Positions 8,685-17,617 of a stretch of 64,000 bases of DNA are shown piece by piece; position 1 is the stretch's first letter; the number at the start of each line of letters is the position of its first letter. The position numbers and the translations under genes are program-made. The stretch spans positions 868,001-932,000 of the forward strand of contig CAWBSM010000002.1 in the NCBI GenBank assembly GCA_963791455.1, given 5' to 3'. The DNA is from Bog-473 sp963791455 (GTDB lineage: Bacteria > Actinomycetota > Acidimicrobiia > Acidimicrobiales > RAAP-2). Under the pieces are notes generated by a model. The model worked only from the letters and a program-made list of their open reading frames with translations, ran no database searches and had not been told where the DNA came from.

Positions 8685-9257
8685 GTGGGCCTCTTCGACA
8701 CCATCCTCGGCCGCTCCAAGCCGGTTCGGGCCAACCTCGATGCGCTCTTCGCCCTGCCCACGGCCGCGTTGACCCTGCAGAGCGCCGGCGGGCTCGTCAC
8801 GTCCGGTCACGCCGGTGTCTGCTGGAAGCCACCGCCGGGCCAGGGGGCCGCCGACGCCCAAAAGGAGATCTCCGAGCTGGTGGGCGACGGTTTCGGGCAC
8901 GCGCAGGACCGCTTCGACTACGGCTGGCTGCTGCTCGACGATCCCGACCTCGACGAGCTGGTGACCAAGATCCACATGGCCAACTCGACGCTGCAGGACA
9001 ACGGATGGGGGCCCCAGCTGCTGGTCTCGGTGTTCGGCTTCGTGCCCGGGCCTGACGCCCCCGACGACGCCCGACCCTTCCGGCTGGTGTACCTGTTCAA
9101 GCGCGGCACGTTCTACCCGTTCGCTCCCGTCGACGCGCAGAAGGAGCGCCGAGACACCGAACTCGAGCTGCGCGTCCGCACCATGGTGGGCGCCGATCTG
9201 CCGGTGGAGTCCGACCTCTCGCGCTGGTTCCCCCTGTGGGACATGCCGGTGACGTGA
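8685..9257 (+). CDS. pspAB: PspA-associated protein PspAB
   Basis: 190 residues, beginning MGLFDTILGRSKPVRANLDA, which matches the start pattern I know for the actinobacterial PspAB family. It contains FDYGWLLLDD and a C-terminal segment ending in DLSRWFPLWDMPV. No membrane span or catalytic motif is seen. It lies 42 bases after htpX, and its position behind pspA-htpX is the main support for the name. GTG start; the stop overlaps the next start (GTGA). The biochemical role is unknown. Confidence 0.8.
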   Translation: MGLFDTILGRSKPVRANLDALFALPTAALTLQSAGGLVTSGHAGVCWKPPPGQGAADAQKEISELVGDGFGHAQDRFDYGWLLLDDPDLDELVTKIHMANSTLQDNGWGPQLLVSVFGFVPGPDAPDDARPFRLVYLFKRGTFYPFAPVDAQKERRDTELELRVRTMVGADLPVESDLSRWFPLWDMPVT

Positions 9258-10000
9258 GCGAGACGCTCGAACGGCTCATCGCCCTCGAAGGGGCGGTCAA
9301 CTTCCGTGACCTTGGCGGCTACGCCGCCGGTGACGGAGTCCGGACACGCTGGCGCGTGCTGTTCCGGGCCGACGGCCTGGGCGAGCTGACCGCGTCCGAC
9401 CTCTCCGTCCTGCGCCACATCGGCATCCGGACGGTCATCGACTTGCGGTCGGGCGACGAACTCGAACGCGGCCGCTTCGACGTCGACGCCCACCCGGTGG
9501 CCTTCCACCACTTCCCCTTCATGGAGGAGCTGCCGGACGCGCAGGACTTCGAACGCCGTCCCGGCTTCCTCGGCACCCAGTACCGGGAATTCGTCAGCGA
9601 CGCCGGCGGTCAGATCCGGGCCGCGCTCGAGGTCCTGGCCGCGCCCGGCGCGCTGCCGGCCGTGTTCCACTGCACCGCCGGCAAGGACCGCACCGGCGTC
9701 CTCTCCGCGATCGTCCTCTCCCTGCTCGGCGTGGACGAGCCGACGGTGGTGGCCGACTACGCGCTCAGCGGCGAGGCCATGGCGCGGCTCCGGGCGAAGC
9801 TCATTGTGAAGTACCCCGAGGGCCGGGACAACATCGAGCGCCTCGACGAAGTGTTCTCCGCCGACCCCGCCCAGATGGAATCGCTGCTCGATCATTTGAA
9901 GGAACGCTTCGGCTCAGTCGGCGCCTACGTCGCCGGCCTCGGCACGACGCCGGGCGTGGTGGAGCGTCTGCGGGCCGTTCTGCTCGAGCCTTCGGGCTAG
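9254..10000 (+). CDS. Tyrosine-protein phosphatase (PtpB/Siw14-like)
   Basis: 248 residues. The phosphatase loop HCTAGKDRTG near residue 141 fits the CX5R signature of atypical tyrosine/lipid phosphatases, and the N-terminal NFRDLGGY block is the hallmark of the MptpB-type family. RADGLGELTASD and TVIDLRSGDE complete the conserved N-terminal region. The GTG start overlaps the pspAB stop, so it is the last gene of the psp operon here. Whether it dephosphorylates proteins or phosphoinositides is not decidable from sequence. Confidence 0.88.
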   Translation: MSETLERLIALEGAVNFRDLGGYAAGDGVRTRWRVLFRADGLGELTASDLSVLRHIGIRTVIDLRSGDELERGRFDVDAHPVAFHHFPFMEELPDAQDFERRPGFLGTQYREFVSDAGGQIRAALEVLAAPGALPAVFHCTAGKDRTGVLSAIVLSLLGVDEPTVVADYALSGEAMARLRAKLIVKYPEGRDNIERLDEVFSADPAQMESLLDHLKERFGSVGAYVAGLGTTPGVVERLRAVLLEPSG

Positions 10001-10332
10001 GCGACGTCGCCGTTTCCGCCCTCGTCGTCCCGGACGCGGACGTCGGGACGGAGCCGGTCGATGGCGCCGGCGAGCGCAAGGTCGAGCAGCGTGATACCGC
10101 CCGAGTCGTGCGTGGTGAGGGCCAGGCGCACCTTGTTCCAACGGATGTCGATGTCGGGATGATGGTTGGCCGCCTCGGCGGCGGCGCCGACTGCATTGAC
10201 GAACTGGAGAGCGGCCGCGAAGTCGTGCAGCTTGACCGTGGTCACGAGGACGTCGTCCTCGCGGGACCAGTTCAGGTGCTGCTCGACGAGCGCGGCGTCG
10301 ACGTCGCCCACGGTGAGGACCTCTTCGCTCAT
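9997..10332 (-). CDS. phhB: Pterin-4a-carbinolamine dehydratase
   Basis: 111 residues, the normal size. The family core is plain: NHHPDIDIRWNKVRL followed by LTTHDSGGIT and DLALA; the paired histidines and THDxGG are the catalytic and structural residues. In bacteria the enzyme recycles oxidised pterin cofactors, and some homologues assist molybdopterin metabolism. It starts at ATG 10332, overlapping the fumC stop by 4 bases, and its own stop overlaps the phosphatase stop on the other strand (CTAG). No aromatic hydroxylase gene is nearby. Confidence 0.9.
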   Translation of the reverse strand: MSEEVLTVGDVDAALVEQHLNWSREDDVLVTTVKLHDFAAALQFVNAVGAAAEAANHHPDIDIRWNKVRLALTTHDSGGITLLDLALAGAIDRLRPDVRVRDDEGGNGDVA

Positions 10333-11717
10333 GGGTGGGTCATGTCCTCGGGGCGCACGGCGGCGTCGAACTCCTCCTCGGTCAGGCAGCCCAGGCTCAG
10401 CGCCGCCTCCTTGAGCGTCGTGCCGTCCTTGTGCGCCTTCTTGGCCACTTCGGCCGCCCTGTCGTAGCCGATGCTGGGCGCCAGCGCGGTCACCAGCATG
10501 AGCGAGTTGGTCAGGTGGCGCTGGATCTGCGCGAGGTCGGGCGCGAGCCCCTCCACGCAGAACTCGCGGAAGGTGCGGCAGGCGTCGGTCAGCAGCTCGA
10601 TGGACTGCATGACGTTGTAGGCGATGACGGGCTTGCACACGTTGAGCTCGAGGTTGCCCCTGCTGCCGGCGGTGGTCACCGCCACGTCGTTGCCGATCAC
10701 CTGGATCCCCACCATGATCATGGCCTCGCTCTGGGTGGGATTGACCTTCCCCGGCATGATGGAGGAGCCCGGCTCGTTCTCGGGCAGGACCAACTCACCG
10801 AGCCCGCTGCGCGGGCCCGAGGCCAACCAGCGCAGGTCGTCGGCGATCTTCATGAGCGACACGGCCAAGGTCTTGATGGCCCCGTGGGTGAACACCAATG
10901 CGTCATGGGCGGCCAACGCGGCGAACTTGTTGGGGGCGGTCACGAAGGGGAGCCCGGTCGCAGCCGCGATCGCCTTGGCCACCCGCACGCCGAACTCGGG
11001 GTGCGTGTTGAGCCCGGTGCCCACGGCGCTGCCCCCGGCGGCGAGCTCGTAGAGGCCCGGCAGGGTGCGCTCGATCCGGTCGATATCCGCCGTCAACTGC
11101 GCGACGTACCCGGAGAACTCCTGGCCGAGGGTGAGCGGCACGGCGTCCATCAGGTGGGTGCGCCCGATTTTGGTCACGCCGGCGTACTCGATTTCCTTGT
11201 CCAACAGCGCGTCCCGCAGCGCGGCGACCGATGGGAGCAACCGATGCACGATCTCCTCCACGGCCGCGATGTGCATGGCGGTCGGGAACGTGTCGTTGGA
11301 CGACTGAGACATGTTGACGTGGTCGTTGGGGTGGATGGGTTGCTTGGAGCCCATGACCCCACCAGCGAGCTCGATGGCACGGTTGGAGATGACCTCGTTG
11401 GCGTTCATGTTGGTCTGCGTGCCGCTGCCCGTCTGCCAGATGTGCAGAGGGAACTGGTCGTCGAGCGCACCCTTGGCCACTTCGCCCGCCGCCTGCTCGA
11501 TCAGGCCGGCCCGCTCTTCGTCGAGTTTGCGAAGGTCGCGGTTCACCGAGGCGGACGCGCCTTTGAGGATGCCGAAGGCCCGGATCAGCGGCCGGGGCAT
11601 CGTCTCGTCGCCGATGTCGAAATGGTGCAGCGAACGCTGCGTCTGGGCACCCCAGTAGCGGTCGGCGGGGACCTCGATCTCCCCCATGCTGTCGCTTTCG
11701 ATTCGGGTGCTGGTCAC
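10329..11717 (-). CDS. fumC: Class II fumarate hydratase
   Basis: 462 residues, full length for fumarase C, the TCA enzyme interconverting fumarate and malate. Visible signatures are the superfamily loop GSSIMPGKVNPTQ near residue 315, SSNDTFPTAMHIA near residue 135 and GRTHLMDAVPLTLGQEFSGY near residue 185. The N-terminal EVPADRYWGAQTQRS is diagnostic of the FumC/AspA group; the HLMDA form favours fumarase. The start is GTG 11717, with ATG at MGEIEV as an alternative 10 codons in. Cotranscribed with phhB. Confidence 0.94.
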   Translation of the reverse strand: MTSTRIESDSMGEIEVPADRYWGAQTQRSLHHFDIGDETMPRPLIRAFGILKGASASVNRDLRKLDEERAGLIEQAAGEVAKGALDDQFPLHIWQTGSGTQTNMNANEVISNRAIELAGGVMGSKQPIHPNDHVNMSQSSNDTFPTAMHIAAVEEIVHRLLPSVAALRDALLDKEIEYAGVTKIGRTHLMDAVPLTLGQEFSGYVAQLTADIDRIERTLPGLYELAAGGSAVGTGLNTHPEFGVRVAKAIAAATGLPFVTAPNKFAALAAHDALVFTHGAIKTLAVSLMKIADDLRWLASGPRSGLGELVLPENEPGSSIMPGKVNPTQSEAMIMVGIQVIGNDVAVTTAGSRGNLELNVCKPVIAYNVMQSIELLTDACRTFREFCVEGLAPDLAQIQRHLTNSLMLVTALAPSIGYDRAAEVAKKAHKDGTTLKEAALSLGCLTEEEFDAAVRPEDMTHP

Positions 11718-11823
11718 GGCAGCCAGCTTAGGACCGGCCGCAACGGCCCATACCCGGAGTCGACCGGGCTCCTGGGTCGGGGCGGACCGGTGGTCTGGTA
11801 CCGGAGACCTGGGCCGCCGCTGG

Positions 11824-12468
11824 TCAGCGCCCGTCGAGCAACTTGATGGCGGCCTCCCTGTTGGGAACGCCCAGCTTGCGAAGAATGGCGGACACGTGGC
11901 TGCGCACCGTGGTCGGCGACACGAAGAGGCGCTCGGAGATCTCGGCCGTCGGGGCGCCTTTGCGCATGAGCTCGAGCACGTCCCACTCGCGGCCGGTGAG
12001 ACGGGCCGCCTGGCGGTCCGGGACCGCGATCCGTCGCTGCTCCCGGTCCCGAAACTCGTCGACGAGTCGGGCGACGAGCGTGCCTGGCAGCATCGCCTCG
12101 CCGGCCAACACGCGCTGGAGTGCGTCCCCGATGGCGTCCTCGTCCATGCCCTTCAGCAGGTATCCCGAGGCCCCGGCCCGGAGCGCATCGAAGAGGTCAT
12201 CGTCCTGTCGCGAAACGGTCAGCATGACGACCGCGGTGTCGGGCAACGCAGCGCTGATCTGAGCGGCGGCCGCGATCCCGTTGCCAGGCATGTTGATGTC
12301 GAGCAGGCAAACCTCGGGCTTCGCCTCCCTCGCTCCCCGGACCGCCGTGGGGGTATCACAGGCCTCGGCGCAGACGTGGAAGTCACCGCTGCGTTCTAGC
12401 GCCCGCCGGACCATGGCTCGGGTCCGCGCGTGGTCGTCGGCCAGAAGCACACTGACGACGGCACTCAC
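11824..12468 (-). CDS. NarL/FixJ-type response regulator
   Basis: 214 residues. The receiver domain begins VSVLLADDHARTR (acidic pair DD), the phospho-acceptor Asp is in EVCLLDINMPGNG near residue 55, and GYLLKGMDE holds the conserved Lys. A LuxR-type helix-turn-helix lies at residues 150-210: LTGREWDVLELMRKGAPTAE and then FVSPTTVRSHVSAILRKLGV. It should be a DNA-binding regulator phosphorylated by the adjacent kinase. GTG 12468 overlaps the TGA that would end the kinase in its corrected frame. Without a frameshift it is read as one fused polypeptide with the kinase. Confidence 0.9.
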   Translation of the reverse strand: MSAVVSVLLADDHARTRAMVRRALERSGDFHVCAEACDTPTAVRGAREAKPEVCLLDINMPGNGIAAAAQISAALPDTAVVMLTVSRQDDDLFDALRAGASGYLLKGMDEDAIGDALQRVLAGEAMLPGTLVARLVDEFRDREQRRIAVPDRQAARLTGREWDVLELMRKGAPTAEISERLFVSPTTVRSHVSAILRKLGVPNREAAIKLLDGR

Positions 12469-14058
12469 CGGAACGCCACTTCCACGCGGGTGCCCTGTCG
12501 GGGAGACGAGTCCAGTTTGAACACCGCGCCCACACATGCCGCCGCGCTCCTCCATGCTCTGCAACCCGAAGCCGCCCGACTCCGCGACGCGGTCCGGGTC
12601 GAAGCCACACCCGTCGTCCTCGATCACGAGCCGCACCTGATCGGCGCACTCGAGCTTGACCTTCACCTGTTCGGTGGACCCGTGGTTGGCCGCGTTCGTC
12701 ATCGCCTCGCGGACGATGCGAAGGAGGTTCTCCCGCACCTCGCCGGGCACGTCGACATCCCGCGCGAGTTCGAGCTCCACGGACACACCGAGACGGGACC
12801 CCAGGTCCTCCGCTGTCTGCGCGATGGCACAATCGAGCGACTGGGGGTGCGAGACCGAGAGAACCGTGATTGCCCGGCGCGCCTCGTCCAGCGCCCGGTC
12901 GGCCGCTCCGGCCAGTTCGCGCACGTCGAGCGTCGCCGAGCCGGCAACGGCGCCGCGGGTCTTGCTGGCGATGAAGGCCAACTCGTGCGCGAGGCCGTCG
13001 TGCAGCTCGCGTGCGATCCGTCGCCGCTCCTCTGCCGTCGCCTGTTGCTCGAGCATCTGATGGGCAGCCCAGTTGGACAAGGCAAGCTCGAGGATGTGGC
13101 CCAAGGCGACGCAGCGGTCGACGTATTCCCCCGGGAGCGGTGCGCCTCGACTCGACACCGCGAGCACCCCGTGGAGTGCTCCGTCGGGGCACACCGGCAC
13201 CCAGGCGCCGTGGGTGATGCCCGTACCGGCGAGCACGGACCGGAAGACCGGCCCCAGCTCTTCGGGATCGAGCGGCGCGGCGACGGGCTGCAGTGTCGAG
13301 ACGGCGTCCCGTAACCCCGGGTGCTCCGGGAGGGGCCAGCTCTCGAAGATGCGCAACCCGAAGTCGTCGTACTGCGCATCGACGCGGACCCTGCCGTCTT
13401 CGATCTTGAGATAGGACGCGCGGCGAATCTCCGAGCCCAGAGGTGAGGCGATGCGCGTGGCGAGCTGTGTGCCAAGCGCGGTGATCGCCGCCGGCTCCGA
13501 GAGCAACGCCAGCTCACGGGCCGCCATGTTGATCGCTGCCTCCTGGTGCAACAACCTCGTCATGCGCTGGTTGGATTCAAGGAGCCCGCTGCGGAGAGCA
13601 TGGATCGCCACCGATGACATGGCGGCGATCGAGCCAAATAGGACGAGCCGCCGCGGCGTCGCACCAGCAAGGTGCGGACCCCCGAGCGACACCGCGAGGA
13701 GCGCCGCGAGCACGAGCACCACGACGCCGGCCGACTCCCAACGCCTTCCGAAAAGCGCGATCCCTACGACAGGCATGAGGAACAGAGCTCCGAGCCCGCT
13801 GTCCACGCCGCCGGTCGCCTGCATGAGCAGGGCCACCGAGGCGATGTAGATCGAACCGCCGACGAGCATGGTGGGTGGCGGCACCGCCCGGCGCAACACG
13901 ACGATGGCGCCACAGGCGAGCAGGAGGACGCTGCTGGCCCAAAAGGCGGCCATGTCGGTCGGCCCCGGGGGCCACGCCGCACTCAGCTGGCCGACGACGG
14001 CGATGGCCACGAAGGGCAGGTAGGCCAGGACGCGATCACGGAGGGCCGGGTGCTCCAT
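12465..14058 (-). CDS. Sensor histidine kinase (6 TM, GAF-like, HisKA_3), frameshifted end
   Basis: The partner kinase of the NarL-type regulator. About six hydrophobic spans occupy residues 10-170, then a GAF-like sensor region at about 190-360. The dimerisation/phosphoacceptor helix is ERRRIARELHDGLAHELAF (His in ELHDG), followed by the ATPase N box REAMTNAANHG and G boxes EDDGCGFDPD and GGFGLQSMEER. After that last motif the frame goes wrong. One frame over, the DNA encodes AVFKLDSSPRQGTRVEVAFR and a stop at 12465, the usual kinase C-terminus. One extra base (or two missing) near 12530-12550 in a CG-rich run would explain it. Confidence 0.85.
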
Positions 14059-14326
14059 ATCGGAGATATCGGCTGAGATCCGACTCGACCTAAGGCCTTC
14101 CACCCAGGGGGTTCCGCCTTCGTGACGTTCGTTTCGGCACTGGGGCATCCTTTGCCCCCGACCGGCAACGGGAAATGCCCCCTTGTCGAGGCCCGCGCCG
14201 AATTCCGTCGCGCGTCCAAATGGCTCAACGCTCCTTAAGGGCCCGTGCGGCAACACCGAAAGCCCAGAGGTCCGCATGCCACGAGCGCGACCAAAACCGC
14301 GAGATCAAAAAGAGAAGGCAGGGGAG
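14059..14326. promoter_or_regulatory. Divergent intergenic region with short dyads
   Basis: 268 bases between the sensor kinase and the divergent secreted-protein gene. At 14057-14069 there is a 5-base inverted repeat (ATATC, 3-base spacer, GATAT) followed by a further direct copy of ATATCGG, overlapping the kinase start codon. A second inverted repeat, GGGGCAT with ATGCCCC about 28 bases later, lies at roughly 14143-14181. Either could be an operator for the kinase/regulator pair. This rests only on symmetry. No clear -35/-10 pair was identified. Confidence 0.3.
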
Positions 14327-14950
14327 ATGGAGATCAAGACGGGCCGGTTCTCCCGGCGTATAAAGATCGTCTCCGCAGTGAGCGGGATCGTGTTGGCCGC
14401 AGCGGGAGCCTACGCGGCGACGAACTGGGTGGTGGGCCTGAACTCAGGCTCGTCTGGAGAGGGCCAGTCGGCCGCGATCTCCAACTTGACGATCACGGCG
14501 GTGGCGTCACCTGCCGCGAGCAACCTCATGTACCCCGGCGGTTCCGGTGACGTCGTCGTGACGATCTCGAACCCGAATCCCTTCCCCGTCACCATGACGG
14601 CGGTCCAACTGCCCACCAACTCGACCTACGCCACTGGGTATACGACCAGTGCGCTCACAACGACGCAAACCGGATGCCTAGCTGCGACACCGAGCAGCGT
14701 AACGTGGAATTACTCCACGTCGACCAGCGGCAGTTCCCACACGTTGACCAGCGCGGTCACCGTGGGGGCGAGTGGGCAAGCGAACAATCCGCTCGCCGTC
14801 ACCTTCACGAACGACGCCAGCATGGCGACGACCTCTCCCGCAGCCTGCGCCAACACCTATTTCTCGATGCCGGCCCTGACCGGAGTGACTGCCACCGGTG
14901 GTGCGGCGACCTCGACCACGACTCCGGCCACGGATAGCTGGACCAGCTGA
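14327..14950 (+). CDS. Secreted Thr/Ser-rich protein
   Basis: 207 residues, function unknown. After a basic N-terminus (KTGRFSRRIK) comes a hydrophobic signal segment ending in Ala-rich AYAATNW, a likely signal peptide. The rest is rich in Ser, Thr, Ala and Asn with only two cysteines, suggesting a beta-sandwich surface protein: VTISNPNPFPVTMTAV reads like a DUF11/Ig-type strand pair. ATG 14327 has a strong GGCAGGGGAG upstream. It shares the AATNW-V signal-peptide junction with the next gene, so the two are probably related surface proteins. Confidence 0.65.
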   Translation: MEIKTGRFSRRIKIVSAVSGIVLAAAGAYAATNWVVGLNSGSSGEGQSAAISNLTITAVASPAASNLMYPGGSGDVVVTISNPNPFPVTMTAVQLPTNSTYATGYTTSALTTTQTGCLAATPSSVTWNYSTSTSGSSHTLTSAVTVGASGQANNPLAVTFTNDASMATTSPAACANTYFSMPALTGVTATGGAATSTTTPATDSWTS

Positions 14951-15003
14951 TCGGTCCTCTCCGCCCCGAGAGGACGCCCCAGAGAACGACGAGGAGAGCC
15001 GAG

Positions 15004-15459
15004 ATGCGTCTTGGTGCCCTCCTCGTCGTTCTCGTTGCCGGCGTCGCCCTGAACGTACTGATCGCTTCGGGAGGCGCCTGGGCCGCCACCAACTGGGCGG
15101 TCCACCTGGCCACTGCCAGCAAAGGCGAGGCGCGCGCGCAGACACTTCCCTCGGCTCCGGGCAGTCCGGCCGCCGGCTGCGCCGCCCCAACCACCTCCGG
15201 GACGATCAAGGTGACCTGGAGCGCCGTCACCCACGCCACGGGGTACACGATCTACGACTCGACGACCTCGGCCACGGGGGCGTACAACCAGATCGGGAAC
15301 TCGACCACCTCGCCATGGACGAGTAGCACGCTGACGAGTGGTACGAACTACTGGTTTGAGGTGGTCGCCACCATCGGCAGCAACTGGAGCAGCGCCAAGT
15401 CGTCCGCAACCGGCGAGAGCACCATCAACTCATCCTCGCCGTACTGCGTCCAACCGTAG
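15004..15459 (+). CDS. Secreted protein with fibronectin III-like domain
   Basis: 151 residues. An N-terminal hydrophobic stretch, LGALLVVLVAGVALNVLIAS, ends in AWAATNWAV and predicts export. The remaining sequence (GTIKVTWSAV, GYTIYDSTT, GTNYWFEVVA) has the strand pattern and Trp/Tyr positions of a single fibronectin type III or related Ig-like domain. Two cysteines flank it and may form a disulfide. It lies 53 bases after the other secreted protein. A role in surface structure or adhesion is plausible but not shown. Confidence 0.65.
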   Translation: MRLGALLVVLVAGVALNVLIASGGAWAATNWAVHLATASKGEARAQTLPSAPGSPAAGCAAPTTSGTIKVTWSAVTHATGYTIYDSTTSATGAYNQIGNSTTSPWTSSTLTSGTNYWFEVVATIGSNWSSAKSSATGESTINSSSPYCVQP

Positions 15460-15487
15460 GGCTGCCAGCGCCCGCGGCGGTCGCCGC

Positions 15488-17617
15488 TCAGCCGCCTGGA
15501 GGGTGGTCGTCGGGACAGGCGCCGGGCGGGTTGTTGAAGTTGGGGTCCCTGGTCCACGATCCCTGCGACCAGTCGCCCGAGACGGGGGCGAGCCCGAGGA
15601 CCGCCGTCATGTCGGAGAGAAGCGCCTCGGCGTACAGGGCGCTCCCCTCCGGACAGAGGTGGACGTTGTCGAGCTTGCGCACGCGGATCCATTCGCTACT
15701 CGGTGCGTGCGGATCACCCTGGGGCGGGAGCCACGCCGAGTACTTGCCCTCGAGCAGAATGGAACCGGCCAGGGGGAAGTACATGACGCGCCCGGGGAAA
15801 GAGGTCGTCATCTTCTGCGCGATGTCGTTCCAGGCCACGACGCCGTCCCAGCGCTCCTTGTTGTACGTCGCTTGGTCGGCGGGGTTCGCCGCGGCGATCG
15901 CACCGGACTCGGGGAATTGGGTGAAGATGACCCCGTCCACGCCGTCGCCGGGCGCCAGCATGGTCGCCACCGCCCGCTCCAACAACGTGGTGTACCGCGC
16001 CGGCTGGTGCAGGGCGTTGGGAGTGGTCGGCCCGTACTGGTCCCAACTCCACGACGCGACGATCAGCTGCGCCCTGGTCTGGCGGATCAGGTTCGGGATC
16101 GAGGTCGGCCAGTCCGTTGCCGTGGTGAGACCGAAGCCGTCGATGGTCCGCGTGGCCACCGTGGCCTCACCGGTCGCCTCCAATGCGGCGGTGATCCCGT
16201 AGGACGCGTCGTGCATGACGGAGTCCCCGATGATCAGCACGCGCAGCGGGTCGCTGGGCGACGGCGCGGCGTTGAGGTGGATCGGCGCCTGGCCGGCGTA
16301 GCCACCGGTCCCCGCCACGATGTGACTGCCCTCGCTGGCCAGGTGTGTGGTGCCGACGACGCCCGCCGGGTCGGCGACGGCGGGGATGGTCGCGACGACG
16401 ATGACGACGGCCGTCGCCACACCGGCGAGCGGCGCGCCCCAGATCCTGACCCATCCGTGCAGCCGGGCCAGGCGGATGGGCCGCTCGACCAGGTAATAGC
16501 TGGCCGCCGACAGGACCAGCGTCACCGCGATGCGAAGCAGGTCGAGTGGCCAGGCGGACAGACCGGTGCGCGCTCCATTGAGGTACACGATGACAGGCCA
16601 GTGCCAGAGGTAGATGCCATAGGAGATGGTTCCGATGAAGTGCAGCGGTCTCCAGGCGAGGGCCCGGGAGAACCACCCCTGCTCGACCAGACGCGCGTCG
16701 GCGACCACGAAGGCGGCCAGCGCAGCGCAGAGGAGGAAGCCCCCCTCGAACATGAATGTTTTCGGAAGTCCGGCGGCCGTGCCGGCGGTCACCCAGAACA
16801 CCCCGAGGGCGAGGGCCGCCACCGGCCCCACGACGTGCAGGGTCCGGCGCGCCCCCGCCCCGGGTTGCGGTCGCGACGCAGCCAGGAACGCCAGTGTGGC
16901 ACCCGCCATGAGGTCGAACAGGCGCGTATCGGTCCCGTAGTAGACCCGCGAGGGATCGGACCCTGGATGGAAGAGGATCGCCATGAGGATCGTAGAGGCG
17001 ATCCCGAGGGTCACGGTGAGCAGCACCCCGGTCCCGCGCCAGGCCCGTCGTGCGAAGTGCACCAGCAGGAGCAGCAGGAGCGGCCAGACCAGATAGAACT
17101 GTTCCTCGATCGCCAGGGACCAGGTGTGCTGCAAGGGCGACGGCGTGGAGAACTGAGCGAAGTAGGACTGGTGGGCGTAGATGGAGTGCCAGTTGTTGAC
17201 GTAGAGCAGGGTCGAGATCGCGTCGCCCCGCAGATCCGAGAGGTCGAGCAGGCCATTGGCACCTGGCCCTCCGAAAAGACCGTTGAAGACGAGATAGAAC
17301 CCGAGCGCGGCGACGACGAGGAAGAGCGCGGGGAGTAAGCGCCGGGCCCGCCGGGCCCAGAAGGCGGCCAGATTGATGCGCCGCGAGTCGACCCACTCCT
17401 CGAGCAGCAGGGTCGTGATGAGGAAGCCCGAAAGGACGAAGAACAGATCGACCCCCAGATACCCGCCCGACGCCCAACCGAGCTGAAGGTGATACGCCAC
17501 CACTCCGATGACGGCGACGCCCCGCAGTCCGTTGAGCGCCGGGAGGTGCCGACCGGTGACGGCGGTCGGCGATGTGGCCGTCTGCGGCCGCTCGTGCACC
17601 AGCGTCGCGTCGGTCAC
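15488..17617 (-). CDS. OafA/YrhL-type acyltransferase with SGNH domain
   Basis: About 709 residues. Residues 20-360 are an acyltransferase-3 membrane domain: HLPALNGLRGVAVIG at the first span, VVAYH with the conserved His, and GVDLFFVLSGFLIT. Around ten spans follow. The C-terminal 230 residues form an extracytoplasmic SGNH hydrolase-like domain with IIGDSVMHDA as block I, ending in LDNVHLCPEG, the Asp/His dyad. Such fusions O-acetylate cell-wall or exported glycans. GTG 17617 overlaps the stop of the upstream LLM-like gene. Confidence 0.88.
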   Translation of the reverse strand: MTDATLVHERPQTATSPTAVTGRHLPALNGLRGVAVIGVVAYHLQLGWASGGYLGVDLFFVLSGFLITTLLLEEWVDSRRINLAAFWARRARRLLPALFLVVAALGFYLVFNGLFGGPGANGLLDLSDLRGDAISTLLYVNNWHSIYAHQSYFAQFSTPSPLQHTWSLAIEEQFYLVWPLLLLLLVHFARRAWRGTGVLLTVTLGIASTILMAILFHPGSDPSRVYYGTDTRLFDLMAGATLAFLAASRPQPGAGARRTLHVVGPVAALALGVFWVTAGTAAGLPKTFMFEGGFLLCAALAAFVVADARLVEQGWFSRALAWRPLHFIGTISYGIYLWHWPVIVYLNGARTGLSAWPLDLLRIAVTLVLSAASYYLVERPIRLARLHGWVRIWGAPLAGVATAVVIVVATIPAVADPAGVVGTTHLASEGSHIVAGTGGYAGQAPIHLNAAPSPSDPLRVLIIGDSVMHDASYGITAALEATGEATVATRTIDGFGLTTATDWPTSIPNLIRQTRAQLIVASWSWDQYGPTTPNALHQPARYTTLLERAVATMLAPGDGVDGVIFTQFPESGAIAAANPADQATYNKERWDGVVAWNDIAQKMTTSFPGRVMYFPLAGSILLEGKYSAWLPPQGDPHAPSSEWIRVRKLDNVHLCPEGSALYAEALLSDMTAVLGLAPVSGDWSQGSWTRDPNFNNPPGACPDDHPPGG

